Assembly (NCBI RefSeq): GCF_008065115.1
Contig: NZ_CP042913.1
Coordinates: 3,569,658-3,633,657, forward strand
DNA from: Bythopirellula goksoeyrii
GTDB lineage: Bacteria > Planctomycetota > Planctomycetia > Pirellulales > Lacipirellulaceae
Length of the DNA: 64,000 nucleotides
Direction: 5' to 3'
The notes beneath the pieces were generated by a model that saw nothing but the letters and a program-made list of their open reading frames with translations, did not search any database and had not been told where the DNA came from. A program made the translations under genes and the position numbers. Of the stretch, positions 54,605 through 62,855 are shown one piece after another (position 1 is the first letter of the stretch; each line of letters begins with the position of its first letter).

Positions 54605-56603
54605 GTGCGCTGGGCATGGTCGAGCGATTGAGGGTGGAAGTCCCCTGTGGATCCTAACGGAGGTAACCACGAGGTGAAAGCAACTGCACGAGACGGAGTT
54701 TGGACATTGGACAATCGAAGTCTATCCCGCGAGGGCGTGTGGGGAGGAAGCCGTAGCCGAACTGCAGCACCGAACGTAAGTGAACCCTCAAACGGGCTTC
54801 TCGGACCTGGGTTAGCGTGCCTTCCAGCGCGACGCCCGATATCCGTTGGTGGCCGAGGAGTAGTGAGGGCGGAGGCGGCAGGACATTGTTCGATCTTACC
54901 CCAGGAGATCTCTGCGGGTCCGCCTATCGGTATTCCGGAAGAAGGCAACGACGACCGGTTGATGCCCGCAGAGAAGTCGGATCGCCCCATAGTAGTGCTG
55001 AAGCTGGGTAATGCCGGTGGAGCGAAGGGGGCGACAAGTTGTTAAGTGCTGGAACATGCCAACTGGCTTTCGCGTTTGCCGACAGCCCGCATGGGGGCAA
55101 GGACGAGAGAACCTCGGACGAATCCAAGGGAAAGTCGCACCTGCTGCTCAGAGCGAATACCAAGGAGGTAGATCATCCAGCCACCTGGGTAGCCGACGAC
55201 ACAAGTCGGTCACTGGAACAAGTAGCCTCGGTGTCTAATTTGGCCCGGGCGTTGCTTAACGTCGCGCGCAATAAAGGTGCGGCAGGTGTGGACGGACGTG
55301 GTGTACGGGAAGTGGTTGAGGCTTCGCCCCAACTGCTTGCTCAGCTACGCCGTGAATTGCTTTCGGGTACCTACCTGCCTGGCGACATTCGCCGGGTCTG
55401 GATTCCCAAGTCCGGTGGCGGGCATCGGGGCCTAGGTATTCCGAATGTCGTGGACCGCTGGGTTCAGCAGGCCGTACTCCAAGTTTTGGAGCCGATCTTC
55501 GAGCCGACGTTTCACGACAGCAGTCACGGATTCCGTCCGAGGCGTGGTGCACAAACGGCCATTGCTGCGGCCAAGCAATATCTGGCAGAAGGATATGCCT
55601 GGACGGTCGATATTGACCTTTCAAAGTTCTTCGATCGTGTTCACCACCAGCGGCTATTAAACCGCTTGGCGAACCACGTAAAGGATGGGCGTCTCCTAAA
55701 GCTAGTGCATGGCATGCTCAAGGCGAAGGTTGTGTTGCCCGATGGCACACGAACGGCCACGACCGAAGGCGCACCGCAAGGTGGTCCGCTTTCTCCGCTA
55801 CTTTCCAATGTAGTTCTTGACGAACTCGATTGGGAACTGGCACGTCGTGGACTTCGGTTCGTGCGTTACGCCGACGACTTCAGCGTGTTCGTGAAAAGCG
55901 AACGTGCCGGTCGTCGGGTGATGGACTCCGTCAGTAAATTCATTGATAGACGCTTGCGTCTGCTGGTCAATGAAGACAAGAGTTCCGTCACGGGTCCGAA
56001 TTATCTAACTTTCCTCGGCTTTCAACTCGGCAAGAATGCCGAGGGCCAAGTCATGGTGGCAATCTCTCGCCGAACTAAGGAGCGAATGGATGCCCGTATT
56101 CGTGAGCTAACGCCACGAGTCTGGGGTCAATCGCTGTCGACGTGCTTCGAGAGAACCGAACGCTACCTGCGAGGATGGATTGGATACTTTCGGTTGTGTA
56201 CCGAAGATTCCCTGCGACCGCTCCACAAGTTCGACGCCCACATTCGGCGTCGTATTCGGGCGATTATCATTCGTCAGAAGAAGCGGGACCGGTATCTGTT
56301 CCGCCACCTGCAAACACGTGGCGTTTCTCGGAAGTCGGCGGCTAAGACCGCCTTCACTCGTGCTGGCGTTTGGAGACGCAGTGTCAGCTATGGCATCCAT
56401 CAGGCGTATTCCAACGCCTGGTTCGCCGAACGATTGATGCCGCTCACCGACCGTTGGCATGCCTTGAACCCTTCCCGACAGGTCTTCATCAAACAGCAAC
56501 GACTGTTTGAAACCTAAGGCAGCAACTTGAAGAGCCGGATGCGTGACCCGCAAGTCCGGTTCTGTGAGAGGCTTGGGGGAGAGATCCCCCGGGCCTACTC
56601 GAC
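54605..56603 (+). mobile_element. group II intron with reverse transcriptase
   Basis: The 5' end is GTGCGC, the expected group II start. About 430 nt of RNA domains precede the maturase gene. Domain V is at 56532-56562: GAGCCGGA paired with TCCGGTTC, an inner TGCG/CGCA stem and a two-base bulge, including the catalytic AGC. A domain VI hairpin follows (GGGGGA/TCCCCC core, 56575-56590) with a candidate branch-point A at 56597. The end CGAC (56603) has the usual terminal AC. All parts appear intact, so the intron may be active. Boundaries at the 3' side are good to about 2 bases. Confidence 0.85.
55039..56517 (+). CDS. group II intron reverse transcriptase/maturase
   Basis: 492 residues from a TTG with AAGGGG eight bases upstream; the first 45 residues are weakly conserved, so the start is uncertain. 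RT blocks: AGVDGRGVRE, RRVWIPKSGGGHRGLGIPN, HGFRPRRGAQTAI, VDIDLSKFFDRV, EGAPQGGPLSPLLSN, RFVRYADDFSVFV (active-site YADD), FLGFQLG. The maturase (X/GIIM) domain includes ERYLRGWIGYFRL and LHKFDAHIRRRIRAI. No HNH endonuclease domain follows, as in endonuclease-lacking introns that use replication forks or single-stranded targets. It lies within the intron, which it helps splice and mobilise. Confidence 0.93.
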   Translation: MLSAGTCQLAFAFADSPHGGKDERTSDESKGKSHLLLRANTKEVDHPATWVADDTSRSLEQVASVSNLARALLNVARNKGAAGVDGRGVREVVEASPQLLAQLRRELLSGTYLPGDIRRVWIPKSGGGHRGLGIPNVVDRWVQQAVLQVLEPIFEPTFHDSSHGFRPRRGAQTAIAAAKQYLAEGYAWTVDIDLSKFFDRVHHQRLLNRLANHVKDGRLLKLVHGMLKAKVVLPDGTRTATTEGAPQGGPLSPLLSNVVLDELDWELARRGLRFVRYADDFSVFVKSERAGRRVMDSVSKFIDRRLRLLVNEDKSSVTGPNYLTFLGFQLGKNAEGQVMVAISRRTKERMDARIRELTPRVWGQSLSTCFERTERYLRGWIGYFRLCTEDSLRPLHKFDAHIRRRIRAIIIRQKKRDRYLFRHLQTRGVSRKSAAKTAFTRAGVWRRSVSYGIHQAYSNAWFAERLMPLTDRWHALNPSRQVFIKQQRLFET

Positions 56604-56623
56604 GAGTTGGGGGCGTGCGCGGC

Positions 56624-57838
56624 CTACGAGGCCACTCCGCTGGTCTCCTTCGTTGTCTCTTGCAATCGCTCCATATCGAGGTACTTGCGCGTGCCCCATT
56701 TGGTACCAGCGACGTGTCGCAGTCTTGCGGATACCAGCATCAATGCGCTGTTGCCGTCCGGGAAGGCACCCACGACGCGCGTCCGCCGGCGGACTTCGCG
56801 CATCAATCGCTCCAAAGCGTTGTTCGTGCGAATCCGCGTCCAATGCTCGCGAGGATAGGACATGTACCGCAACGTCTCGCCCACGCCCTCCTCGACCACC
56901 TTGGCTGCCTTGGTGAGCTTCATCGCTCGCAGCTTCTCCACAACATCGCCCGCCTTCTTCTTGGCCGCCTCGCGGTCTTCCTGCGCGTGAATTGCCTTGA
57001 GCATCGCCATCACCTCCTTCATTCGATGACGAGGAACTTCCGAGCCGACGTTGCGATACCAGTGGACCACACACCGTTGCCAGTCTGCCTCGGGATAAAA
57101 CTCGCCCAAGGCTTCTACCAACCCTAAACACTTGTCGCTGGTCACCAGGCGAACTCCCTTCAGGCCACGCTCCTTGAGATGCCGGAGGAACTTCCGCCAA
57201 CTCTCGGTATCTTCCTTCGTCCCTTCGCAAACACCCAGAACCTGCCGATAGCCGTCCTGGTCGACGCCCACGGCAACCAATACCGCCACGTTCTTCACCT
57301 CGCCGCCCCACGACCGTTTCAGCCAAATACCATCCAGGGCCACGTAGGCAAAATCGCCCTCGATCGGCTGGTTTCGCCAGGCTTCGATCCGCTCGTAGAG
57401 CTGCTGATTCAGCTCGCTCACCGTGCTCGGAGAAACTCGTGTTCCCCACAACGCCTCGGTGATGTCCTCCACCCGGCGAACGCTCACCCCGGCGAGGTAC
57501 ATCTCCATTAGCGCCTCTTCGACCGACGACTCCCGTCGTCGGTACCGCTCAATAATCTGCGTCTCAAATGGCAAACTGCGGAGTCTAGGAACCTTGAGCG
57601 TCACTTGGCCTGCCTTTGTCTGCAGTCCGCGATCGTATGACCCGGCCCGCGTATCCACGCGGTCGGGGCTCCGCTCGTAACGCTTCGCTCCACAGAGTTG
57701 ATCAGCTTCGGCCTCCAACAGTCCATTGAGCGTCTCCTCGACGCTCTTGCGAACCACCTCGTCGACGTGCCCTCGAATCTGAGCCTCGTCGATCTGAACC
57801 ATGCTTCCGTTTTCAGTACTTCCTGTTAAACTCGCCAT
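56624..57838 (-). CDS. IS256-family (mutator-type) transposase
   Basis: 404 residues from the ATG at 57838, chosen because AAGGAG lies nine bases upstream. The catalytic DDE residues are in YVALDGIWLKRSW (first Asp), LVTSDKCLGLVEAL (second Asp) and RTNNALERLMREVRRRTRVV (Glu). RCVVHWYRNV carries the CxxH of mutator transposases. N-terminal region with PDRVDTRAGSYDRGLQTKAG also fits. It appears intact. It moves the element by cut/copy-and-paste. Confidence 0.95.
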   Translation of the reverse strand: MASLTGSTENGSMVQIDEAQIRGHVDEVVRKSVEETLNGLLEAEADQLCGAKRYERSPDRVDTRAGSYDRGLQTKAGQVTLKVPRLRSLPFETQIIERYRRRESSVEEALMEMYLAGVSVRRVEDITEALWGTRVSPSTVSELNQQLYERIEAWRNQPIEGDFAYVALDGIWLKRSWGGEVKNVAVLVAVGVDQDGYRQVLGVCEGTKEDTESWRKFLRHLKERGLKGVRLVTSDKCLGLVEALGEFYPEADWQRCVVHWYRNVGSEVPRHRMKEVMAMLKAIHAQEDREAAKKKAGDVVEKLRAMKLTKAAKVVEEGVGETLRYMSYPREHWTRIRTNNALERLMREVRRRTRVVGAFPDGNSALMLVSARLRHVAGTKWGTRKYLDMERLQETTKETSGVAS

Positions 57839-57924
57839 CGTGGCAGTCTCCTTCGCTTGGGGGAATGAATCGTAACAATCCAATTCCTACCAAGCAGGGG
57901 CTGCCCAAACAATCTGCGCAATAA

Positions 57925-58316
57925 TTAGGACGTTATCCGCTTTACCACAGTTTGCAAGTTTTTGATCTTACCTGTGATGAACTTTCCTACGACGAAGAAT
58001 TCTTGACAGCGGCATTGCTACTCGCCGTGGGCAAAGGGATCGATCAAAGCGACCACGTTATCACGGGTTTAGAAGCACTCGATGGAATGATCACCCAGAG
58101 GACGGCGCGGCTAATTGAAAACCATATGCTCGCTCATTCAACCGACGATGGATCAATCGGATGGCGCTAAGCTCGTTGGCTCAAGGAATCAGAAGACTAT
58201 GACGAGTTGGTTTTGCTTGGAAAATACGACCGAGCAGGTCGCCAAGTTGGAGTCAAAACTCCTGAACTCGAAGAAGCAATCACCTATCTTAGTGAATTGA
58301 GCACAATGTGTAGCTG
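57925..58316 (+). pseudogene. broken gene flanking the IS256 element
   Basis: A frame open from 57925 runs into an in-frame TAA at 58168 and continues without further stops to a TGA at 58314. Before the TAA it reads like protein (QVFDLTCDELSYDEEFLTAA, MITQRTARLIENHMLAH) and after it too (RWLKESEDYDELVLLGKYDR, TPELEEAITYLSEL). The 5' end abuts the IS end, so the gene has lost its start and gained a stop. I do not recognise the family; it is acidic and helical. Confidence 0.5.
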
Positions 58317-58357
58317 AATGAGACATGAGTCGAGAGAGTTCTCATTGCATTCATAAT

Positions 58358-58492
58358 TTAGGTCTGCCTCCGACCTATCCTCCGGCTCAGAATCATAATT
58401 CCAGCCACTGCGCAGCCGCAAAGCAGCAGTGACGACGGCTCCGGGATGACGGAGATATCTTCGATTGTCTGGACTGGGCTGACCTGGACTCT
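58358..58492 (-). other. in-frame PEP-CTERM tail detached by a stop codon
   Basis: Directly after the TAA that ends the gene at 58493-59275, the same frame stays open for 44 codons: RVQVSPVQTIEDISVIPEPS, a hydrophobic helix (SLLLCGCAVAGIMIL) and a basic tail (SRRIGRRQT), then TAA. This is a complete PEP-CTERM sorting signal. A single base change in TAA (for example to TAT) would reconnect it. Confidence 0.75.
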
Positions 58493-59275
58493 TTATATTT
58501 CATTCCCGTTCAGGTCCGTGTTCAGAAGACCCGGTTTGCCCAAACCTCCCTGCGTGAAAAACACACCGTAGAAGTAGAGACTGTTGTTGAAGTAGTCCAC
58601 ACCTGTGGCCCTATTAGTTGGCGACTTCACTGTAATGACCGGAGCAGATGGCACAAGCAGACCGGTCAAAGCATCGTACTCACGATATACGTTGACGGCG
58701 TCGTTATCGTTGATCAGGAAGTTTCCATTCGGAAGAACAGTAAATCCGTCAGCCCCAGGGAGCGGACCCTGGATGGTGACCGTAGTCTGAATCTGCCCGT
58801 TCATAGGGTTCAAGCCATAAACGATGAGCGGCCCTTGCTGGGGTCCGGGTAGATAACCGGTCAATGCGTACAGTCGTCCGTTGAAGAAGTCCAGGTCCTG
58901 GATGTTGAATCCCGGACGCGGATTGGGAAGCGTGGTGAGATCGGCCCCACCATTTCCCCCGTTGTACGGCGCCACGTGTATCCCGGGGCTAGGTCCGCTG
59001 CCAAACGAACTCGTGTTGGTGTAATAGACCAGGCCGCCAACGACTTCTACGGCACGACCGTCGCCGACGCTTTGCTTATTGAAACCAGATGTTGGTGTCC
59101 CCCCTATGGCATAATCCCAGGTTAGAATCGATCCAAATTGCCCTGCTCCCGTCCCTCCCAGATGGCCGACGATGATTGGGCCTGCATAAGCTCTCCCGAA
59201 GAAAACCAACAGTCCAAGAACGGCATACAGAGCGACTGGAATCGCCCGCGCGAGGCCTAGAAAATTAATGCTCAT
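58493..59275 (-). CDS. exported protein, PEP-CTERM type but lacking its tail
   Basis: 260 residues. Signal peptide: MSINFLGLARAIPVALYAVL and on to GRAYAG. The exported domain is rich in Gly, Asn, Pro and repeating beta strands (DGRAVEVVGGLVYYTNTSSF, LDFFNGRLYALTGYLPGP, GFTVLPNGNFLINDNDAVNV, GVDYFNNSLYFYGVFF), suggesting a beta-propeller. The frame ends in TAA at NGNEI and the sorting signal follows in frame. As read, the protein would be released and not anchored by exosortase. A sequencing error, a real nonsense mutation or stop-codon readthrough are all possible. Confidence 0.7.
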   Translation of the reverse strand: MSINFLGLARAIPVALYAVLGLLVFFGRAYAGPIIVGHLGGTGAGQFGSILTWDYAIGGTPTSGFNKQSVGDGRAVEVVGGLVYYTNTSSFGSGPSPGIHVAPYNGGNGGADLTTLPNPRPGFNIQDLDFFNGRLYALTGYLPGPQQGPLIVYGLNPMNGQIQTTVTIQGPLPGADGFTVLPNGNFLINDNDAVNVYREYDALTGLLVPSAPVITVKSPTNRATGVDYFNNSLYFYGVFFTQGGLGKPGLLNTDLNGNEI

Positions 59276-59344
59276 TTGAAATTCCCTGTGACGTTTCTTT
59301 AGATTAATTGCAATTGAAAAAGAAGGGTGTGCGAGTCAAATTCC

Positions 59345-62300
59345 TCAGAGAGACCTGTACCCTTTGCCTATCTGGCGTCCGTGACGGCGAGACAAGAAAC
59401 AGAGCATTGGAATTGCTCCTGCAAGGGAGAGTGAGGGAGGTTCGGGAATTGTCTGGCACCACATCACAGCTTCCAATTGTCCGGTGTTTGAATTAAGGGC
59501 CTCTCCCACGATGCAAATTCCAGTCGGAGTGACATCTACCCCTTCTGCCACAGAACTGACATAGTTTGGTGGCAGTAGAGTACTTAGGTCGAAAAAAGAA
59601 GTCGACGTTCCATTCCACAGTGCTGCATGAGCAGTCGGCGAAGAACTCAAATAGGCAAAGCCAACTTGCCAACCCGCTTCCGCGTCTATCGCCCAGCCAC
59701 CTATTCCACCAGTCGGAGTGAGATCGGTCCAACTACTACTTGTCAGGTGCCATAAGGCGGGTCGATCTGGGGAGGTGAGAAAGCGTACATATCCCACGGA
59801 ATCGAATGCGTCGCTCCCCAACGCCACGCTGCCTCTTGCTCCCGCAGGGTGTATATCGGTCCAACCAATTCCTTTCCCATGCCACACTACTGCGTGTCGC
59901 TCATTAAAGCCGGTCACGGCGTTCGGAAATTGGGCCGATCCAACTGCCCACAATGCCGATCCCACATCATTTATTTCAGAGGAATACGCTCCCACTGGAT
60001 GAACGTCCTGCAAAGTGGCTGGCGTGGTGCTTCCAAGCCAGTTCCACACGGCGGCATGGTCTACACGACCAGTAACGCGCGAATTGTAATACCCGCCGAT
60101 AGTATTACCATAAACACCACGCGCTTCGGAATTATCGGTGCGTATATCAATAATCGCAGGGAGATAATTCGAACCGGTCCCCCCCCACGCGTAGGCAGAA
60201 CGTTGAGAGGAAACTGTATCTCTGTATCCAACCGTCAGACCCTTGTTCGTAGCCAACGCTCTACTACTTGCAGGCCCGGGATCGAGATTCACCCAGCTTG
60301 CCGCAGATGAGCTCCATTGGACCGCGTCCTCCATTCCACTTCCTGGCCCCCCGCCTGGGACGACGCCTCCCAAGCCTAGGGTCGAACCGGCAGCTGAACC
60401 AACTTGAATTCCAGCATCAATACTCTTGGCCCACGAAGAGGTCATGCCGCTGGTGTGCAGCGAGGTAAATGTCCATCCAGTCTGCGCTTTTGCTTGCATC
60501 GCAAAGCCGGTAGTGCAGATGATCACCAAACATCCCGTCGTGATCGAGTTGGTTGCCATTGATTCTGAAATACATTGTCGGTTTCTTATTATCAAGACCC
60601 CGCACAGCCCACCCAGAAGAAGTACGAGGCTTCCCGGCTCTGGCACAACTCCCAAGGCGATAATGCTTCCCGAAGAGTCAATGTCTCCTCCGGAGGCACC
60701 CCCGACGAGGCCTACCGAGCCGAAGGCACTTGCCGGGAGCCCCAAGAGGTTGGAGTATCCATCGACGATGAATTCCCAGGTTTCGCCCGCCTGAAAAATA
60801 CCGTCGGCGGGCGAGAAACTTTCGTTGAGAAGTGGTCGATTTGCTCCAATCGAATCAATCTTGAAGGCTGATTCGCCGTTCACAAAGCCGTCACGATTAG
60901 TGATGGTTGTTTCAGGGTCTGCTACATACCATAAGTCTTGCCAGTCAAATCCTGAGAGGTTTGTCATCCGTACCAGTCGGTTGACCACGCCTGGAATCGC
61001 ATGCTGAAGGCATGCAATGTCTGGCGTGGGGATGGCATTGGCACTAATCAATTCATCCGGCGGAAAGGCAATGCCCAATTCGTCAACATTGATCGGCACG
61101 GTGAGTGTATCGCAACACATTGGATCGTCTTGGGAAGAAACACTCACAGGGCTCGCGACTGCAGGTCTGGTTGCCAAGGACAGCGATAGAGTTGCCAGAC
61201 CTACTAGGGAGAGTTTCATGATGTGCTGCGTAGTGGCGATTCTCTCAGGTCGCATTCGGCTGAGAATTGCTACTACTCCCATTCCTAAGAGCACCAAGCT
61301 GCCGGGCTCTGGCACGGTAGGATACTCGGAAACCTGAATCATGTAATTGCCCGCCAAAAAATCGTTGAGCATTTGTTGAGATCCTGTTCCCTGAAAGAAC
61401 AATTGTTTGCGGATATCTACAGGCGTTCCTGGGGCGAGGGGATCAAAGAAGAAGTCAACATTCGTCCCTGAGTTTTGAATCACAAGGTTGTTCGGTCCGG
61501 GAGGTGGCCCAGGAGTCGTGATTTGCACAGTGCCCCAGGACCAATCTGGCGTCAAAATCTCTTCGTGCCAATCGGTCCAAGAAGGTCCTGGGCCAACGAT
61601 CAGATGTTCATTCAAATTGAGAATTGGATTTGCCAGGAACAGTAAGAAATCATTGATGTCTACGTTTCCGTTGCCGTCCTGATCCGGATTTGGAGCGAGC
61701 CATTTTTCAAACGGACCGGCAGTCGGGTTGTAACTCACCGGAATCGGATTAGCTGGATCACCCAGGGTGAAATCGCCGTTGGGTCCTTGCGGAATAGTGA
61801 AGTGTGGCGTGGGGGCGGGTAAAGGAATTAGGGTTGGGGGACCTGCCGAAATACCGGGGCTGATCTGGGCCTGGGAAGTTGCTGCGGTAAAAATTGTTAG
61901 CAGCCCGATAGCGCCTATCGTCATAGGAAGCGATTTTGAGATTGCGGCCAGACACAACCGCCGCCGTGAGGAGGCAAGTCCAATTATGCTTAACAAGCCA
62001 AGAACTAAACTGGAGGGCTCGGGTACTATTGTAAGATTCATCTCGGCCAGATCGACGACTCCAGGACGTTGATTGAGCCTCGCATTGCCGAAGCCAACCT
62101 CCGCACCAACTCGTAGCGTTCCTGTCGGTACAATTACATTATTTAACGCAATAGTTTCCCAAGTCCCAATATTGGCATCGAGGTTAGGATTTGAAGCAGT
62201 GAATGTTGCAATCGCACTTCCTGGACCCACGGGATTAAAGGTATTAAAAAATCGCAAAGCAACATATCCACCTGCACCCGCTGCAGCCGAAGGAACATTG

Positions 62301-62791
62301 AAACAGGCGGAGAGGTCGATTGTTGCATTTCCAGCTGTTATGGCTGCTTGAAATATCGGCGCTGACAGATCGACAAACTGAATCGCCTGGGTCGCTACGC
62401 CCCCTGTTGCATTCTCCCGCAACATTCCATTTCCCTCCTTGGGAGTAATTAGATTTAGACCTGAGTTCAAGAGTACGGGGACAAAGGCCCCCGACTCTAT
62501 TCCCCATGTGTCGAAGACAGGTGTGTTGTAAGCCGTTGTGTATGCGATGGGTGCGTTCGTGGGCGGGGTGTTGAAGCCGGGATCCGTCAGCAGTGGGAAT
62601 ACTTGCGCCCGAGCTTGGCTAAGGCACACAACACTCAGCAGTGCAATCGAGAAAGTGAGTAGTTTGGAGAAGTATGTTGGGTGCGATCCCCAAGATCTTC
62701 CGTTGGTGTCGAGCAATTCCGTGGGATTCGTTGGAGTTGCTTCTGCTTGAGAATGCAGAGTAATGTCGTAATTGATAGGTTTAATATTCAT
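59345..62791 (-). CDS. four-module PEP-CTERM tandem fusion (putative exosortase-substrate polyprotein)
   Basis: 1148 residues in one uninterrupted frame. Module 1 (1-289): signal peptide near 44-62, beta-rich domain, VPEPSS at 256, basic SSRRR at 274. Module 2 (290-524): signal peptide MTIGAIGLLTIFTAATSQAQ, a dockerin-like DQDGNGNVDINDF at 370, VPEPGS at 493, basic SRMRPER. Module 3 (525-744): signal peptide MKLSLVGLATLSLSLATRPA, VPEPGS at 716, basic IRNRQ. Module 4 (745-1148): signal peptide MATNSITTGCLVIICTTGFA, HAF-type repeats (AVVWHGKGIGWTDIHP, PALWHLTSSSWTDLTP, AALWNGTSTSFFDLST), IPEPPS at 1115 and a basic tail. Linkers between each basic tail and the next Met are about 8-12 residues. 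Internal Mets are at 61924, 61219 and 60559; none has a good ribosome-binding site. Signal peptidase and exosortase could cut it into four proteins. Confidence 0.85.
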   Translation of the reverse strand: MNIKPINYDITLHSQAEATPTNPTELLDTNGRSWGSHPTYFSKLLTFSIALLSVVCLSQARAQVFPLLTDPGFNTPPTNAPIAYTTAYNTPVFDTWGIESGAFVPVLLNSGLNLITPKEGNGMLRENATGGVATQAIQFVDLSAPIFQAAITAGNATIDLSACFNVPSAAAGAGGYVALRFFNTFNPVGPGSAIATFTASNPNLDANIGTWETIALNNVIVPTGTLRVGAEVGFGNARLNQRPGVVDLAEMNLTIVPEPSSLVLGLLSIIGLASSRRRLCLAAISKSLPMTIGAIGLLTIFTAATSQAQISPGISAGPPTLIPLPAPTPHFTIPQGPNGDFTLGDPANPIPVSYNPTAGPFEKWLAPNPDQDGNGNVDINDFLLFLANPILNLNEHLIVGPGPSWTDWHEEILTPDWSWGTVQITTPGPPPGPNNLVIQNSGTNVDFFFDPLAPGTPVDIRKQLFFQGTGSQQMLNDFLAGNYMIQVSEYPTVPEPGSLVLLGMGVVAILSRMRPERIATTQHIMKLSLVGLATLSLSLATRPAVASPVSVSSQDDPMCCDTLTVPINVDELGIAFPPDELISANAIPTPDIACLQHAIPGVVNRLVRMTNLSGFDWQDLWYVADPETTITNRDGFVNGESAFKIDSIGANRPLLNESFSPADGIFQAGETWEFIVDGYSNLLGLPASAFGSVGLVGGASGGDIDSSGSIIALGVVPEPGSLVLLLGGLCGVLIIRNRQCISESMATNSITTGCLVIICTTGFAMQAKAQTGWTFTSLHTSGMTSSWAKSIDAGIQVGSAAGSTLGLGGVVPGGGPGSGMEDAVQWSSSAASWVNLDPGPASSRALATNKGLTVGYRDTVSSQRSAYAWGGTGSNYLPAIIDIRTDNSEARGVYGNTIGGYYNSRVTGRVDHAAVWNWLGSTTPATLQDVHPVGAYSSEINDVGSALWAVGSAQFPNAVTGFNERHAVVWHGKGIGWTDIHPAGARGSVALGSDAFDSVGYVRFLTSPDRPALWHLTSSSWTDLTPTGGIGGWAIDAEAGWQVGFAYLSSSPTAHAALWNGTSTSFFDLSTLLPPNYVSSVAEGVDVTPTGICIVGEALNSNTGQLEAVMWCQTIPEPPSLSLAGAIPMLCFLSRRHGRQIGKGYRSL

Positions 62792-62855
62792 TAGTTTCTT
62801 TCTCTAATTATTGAGCTGAATTGGTTAAGAAATACAAATCCGAACAAAATCGCAG

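Larger units (their letters stand above)
54551..57910 (-). mobile_element. IS256-family insertion sequence interrupted by a group II intron (ends approximate)
   Basis: Besides the transposase, the probable ends match as an inverted repeat: GCCC-TGTCGGTAGG at 54556-54568 on the plus strand and, on the minus strand, GCCCCTGCTTGGTAGG at 57889-57904. Between the left end and the transposase stop lies a group II intron (54605-56603), so without it the element would be about 1.4 kb, normal for IS256 elements. I could not define target duplications. Flanks are a truncated transposase on the left and a broken gene on the right. Confidence 0.6.

Noticed and set aside
54572-56615. Integron attC site as the group II intron target
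   Set aside because: AAC...GTT cores are present, but the joined hairpin is only about 44 nt, the core motifs deviate and there is no integrase or cassette.
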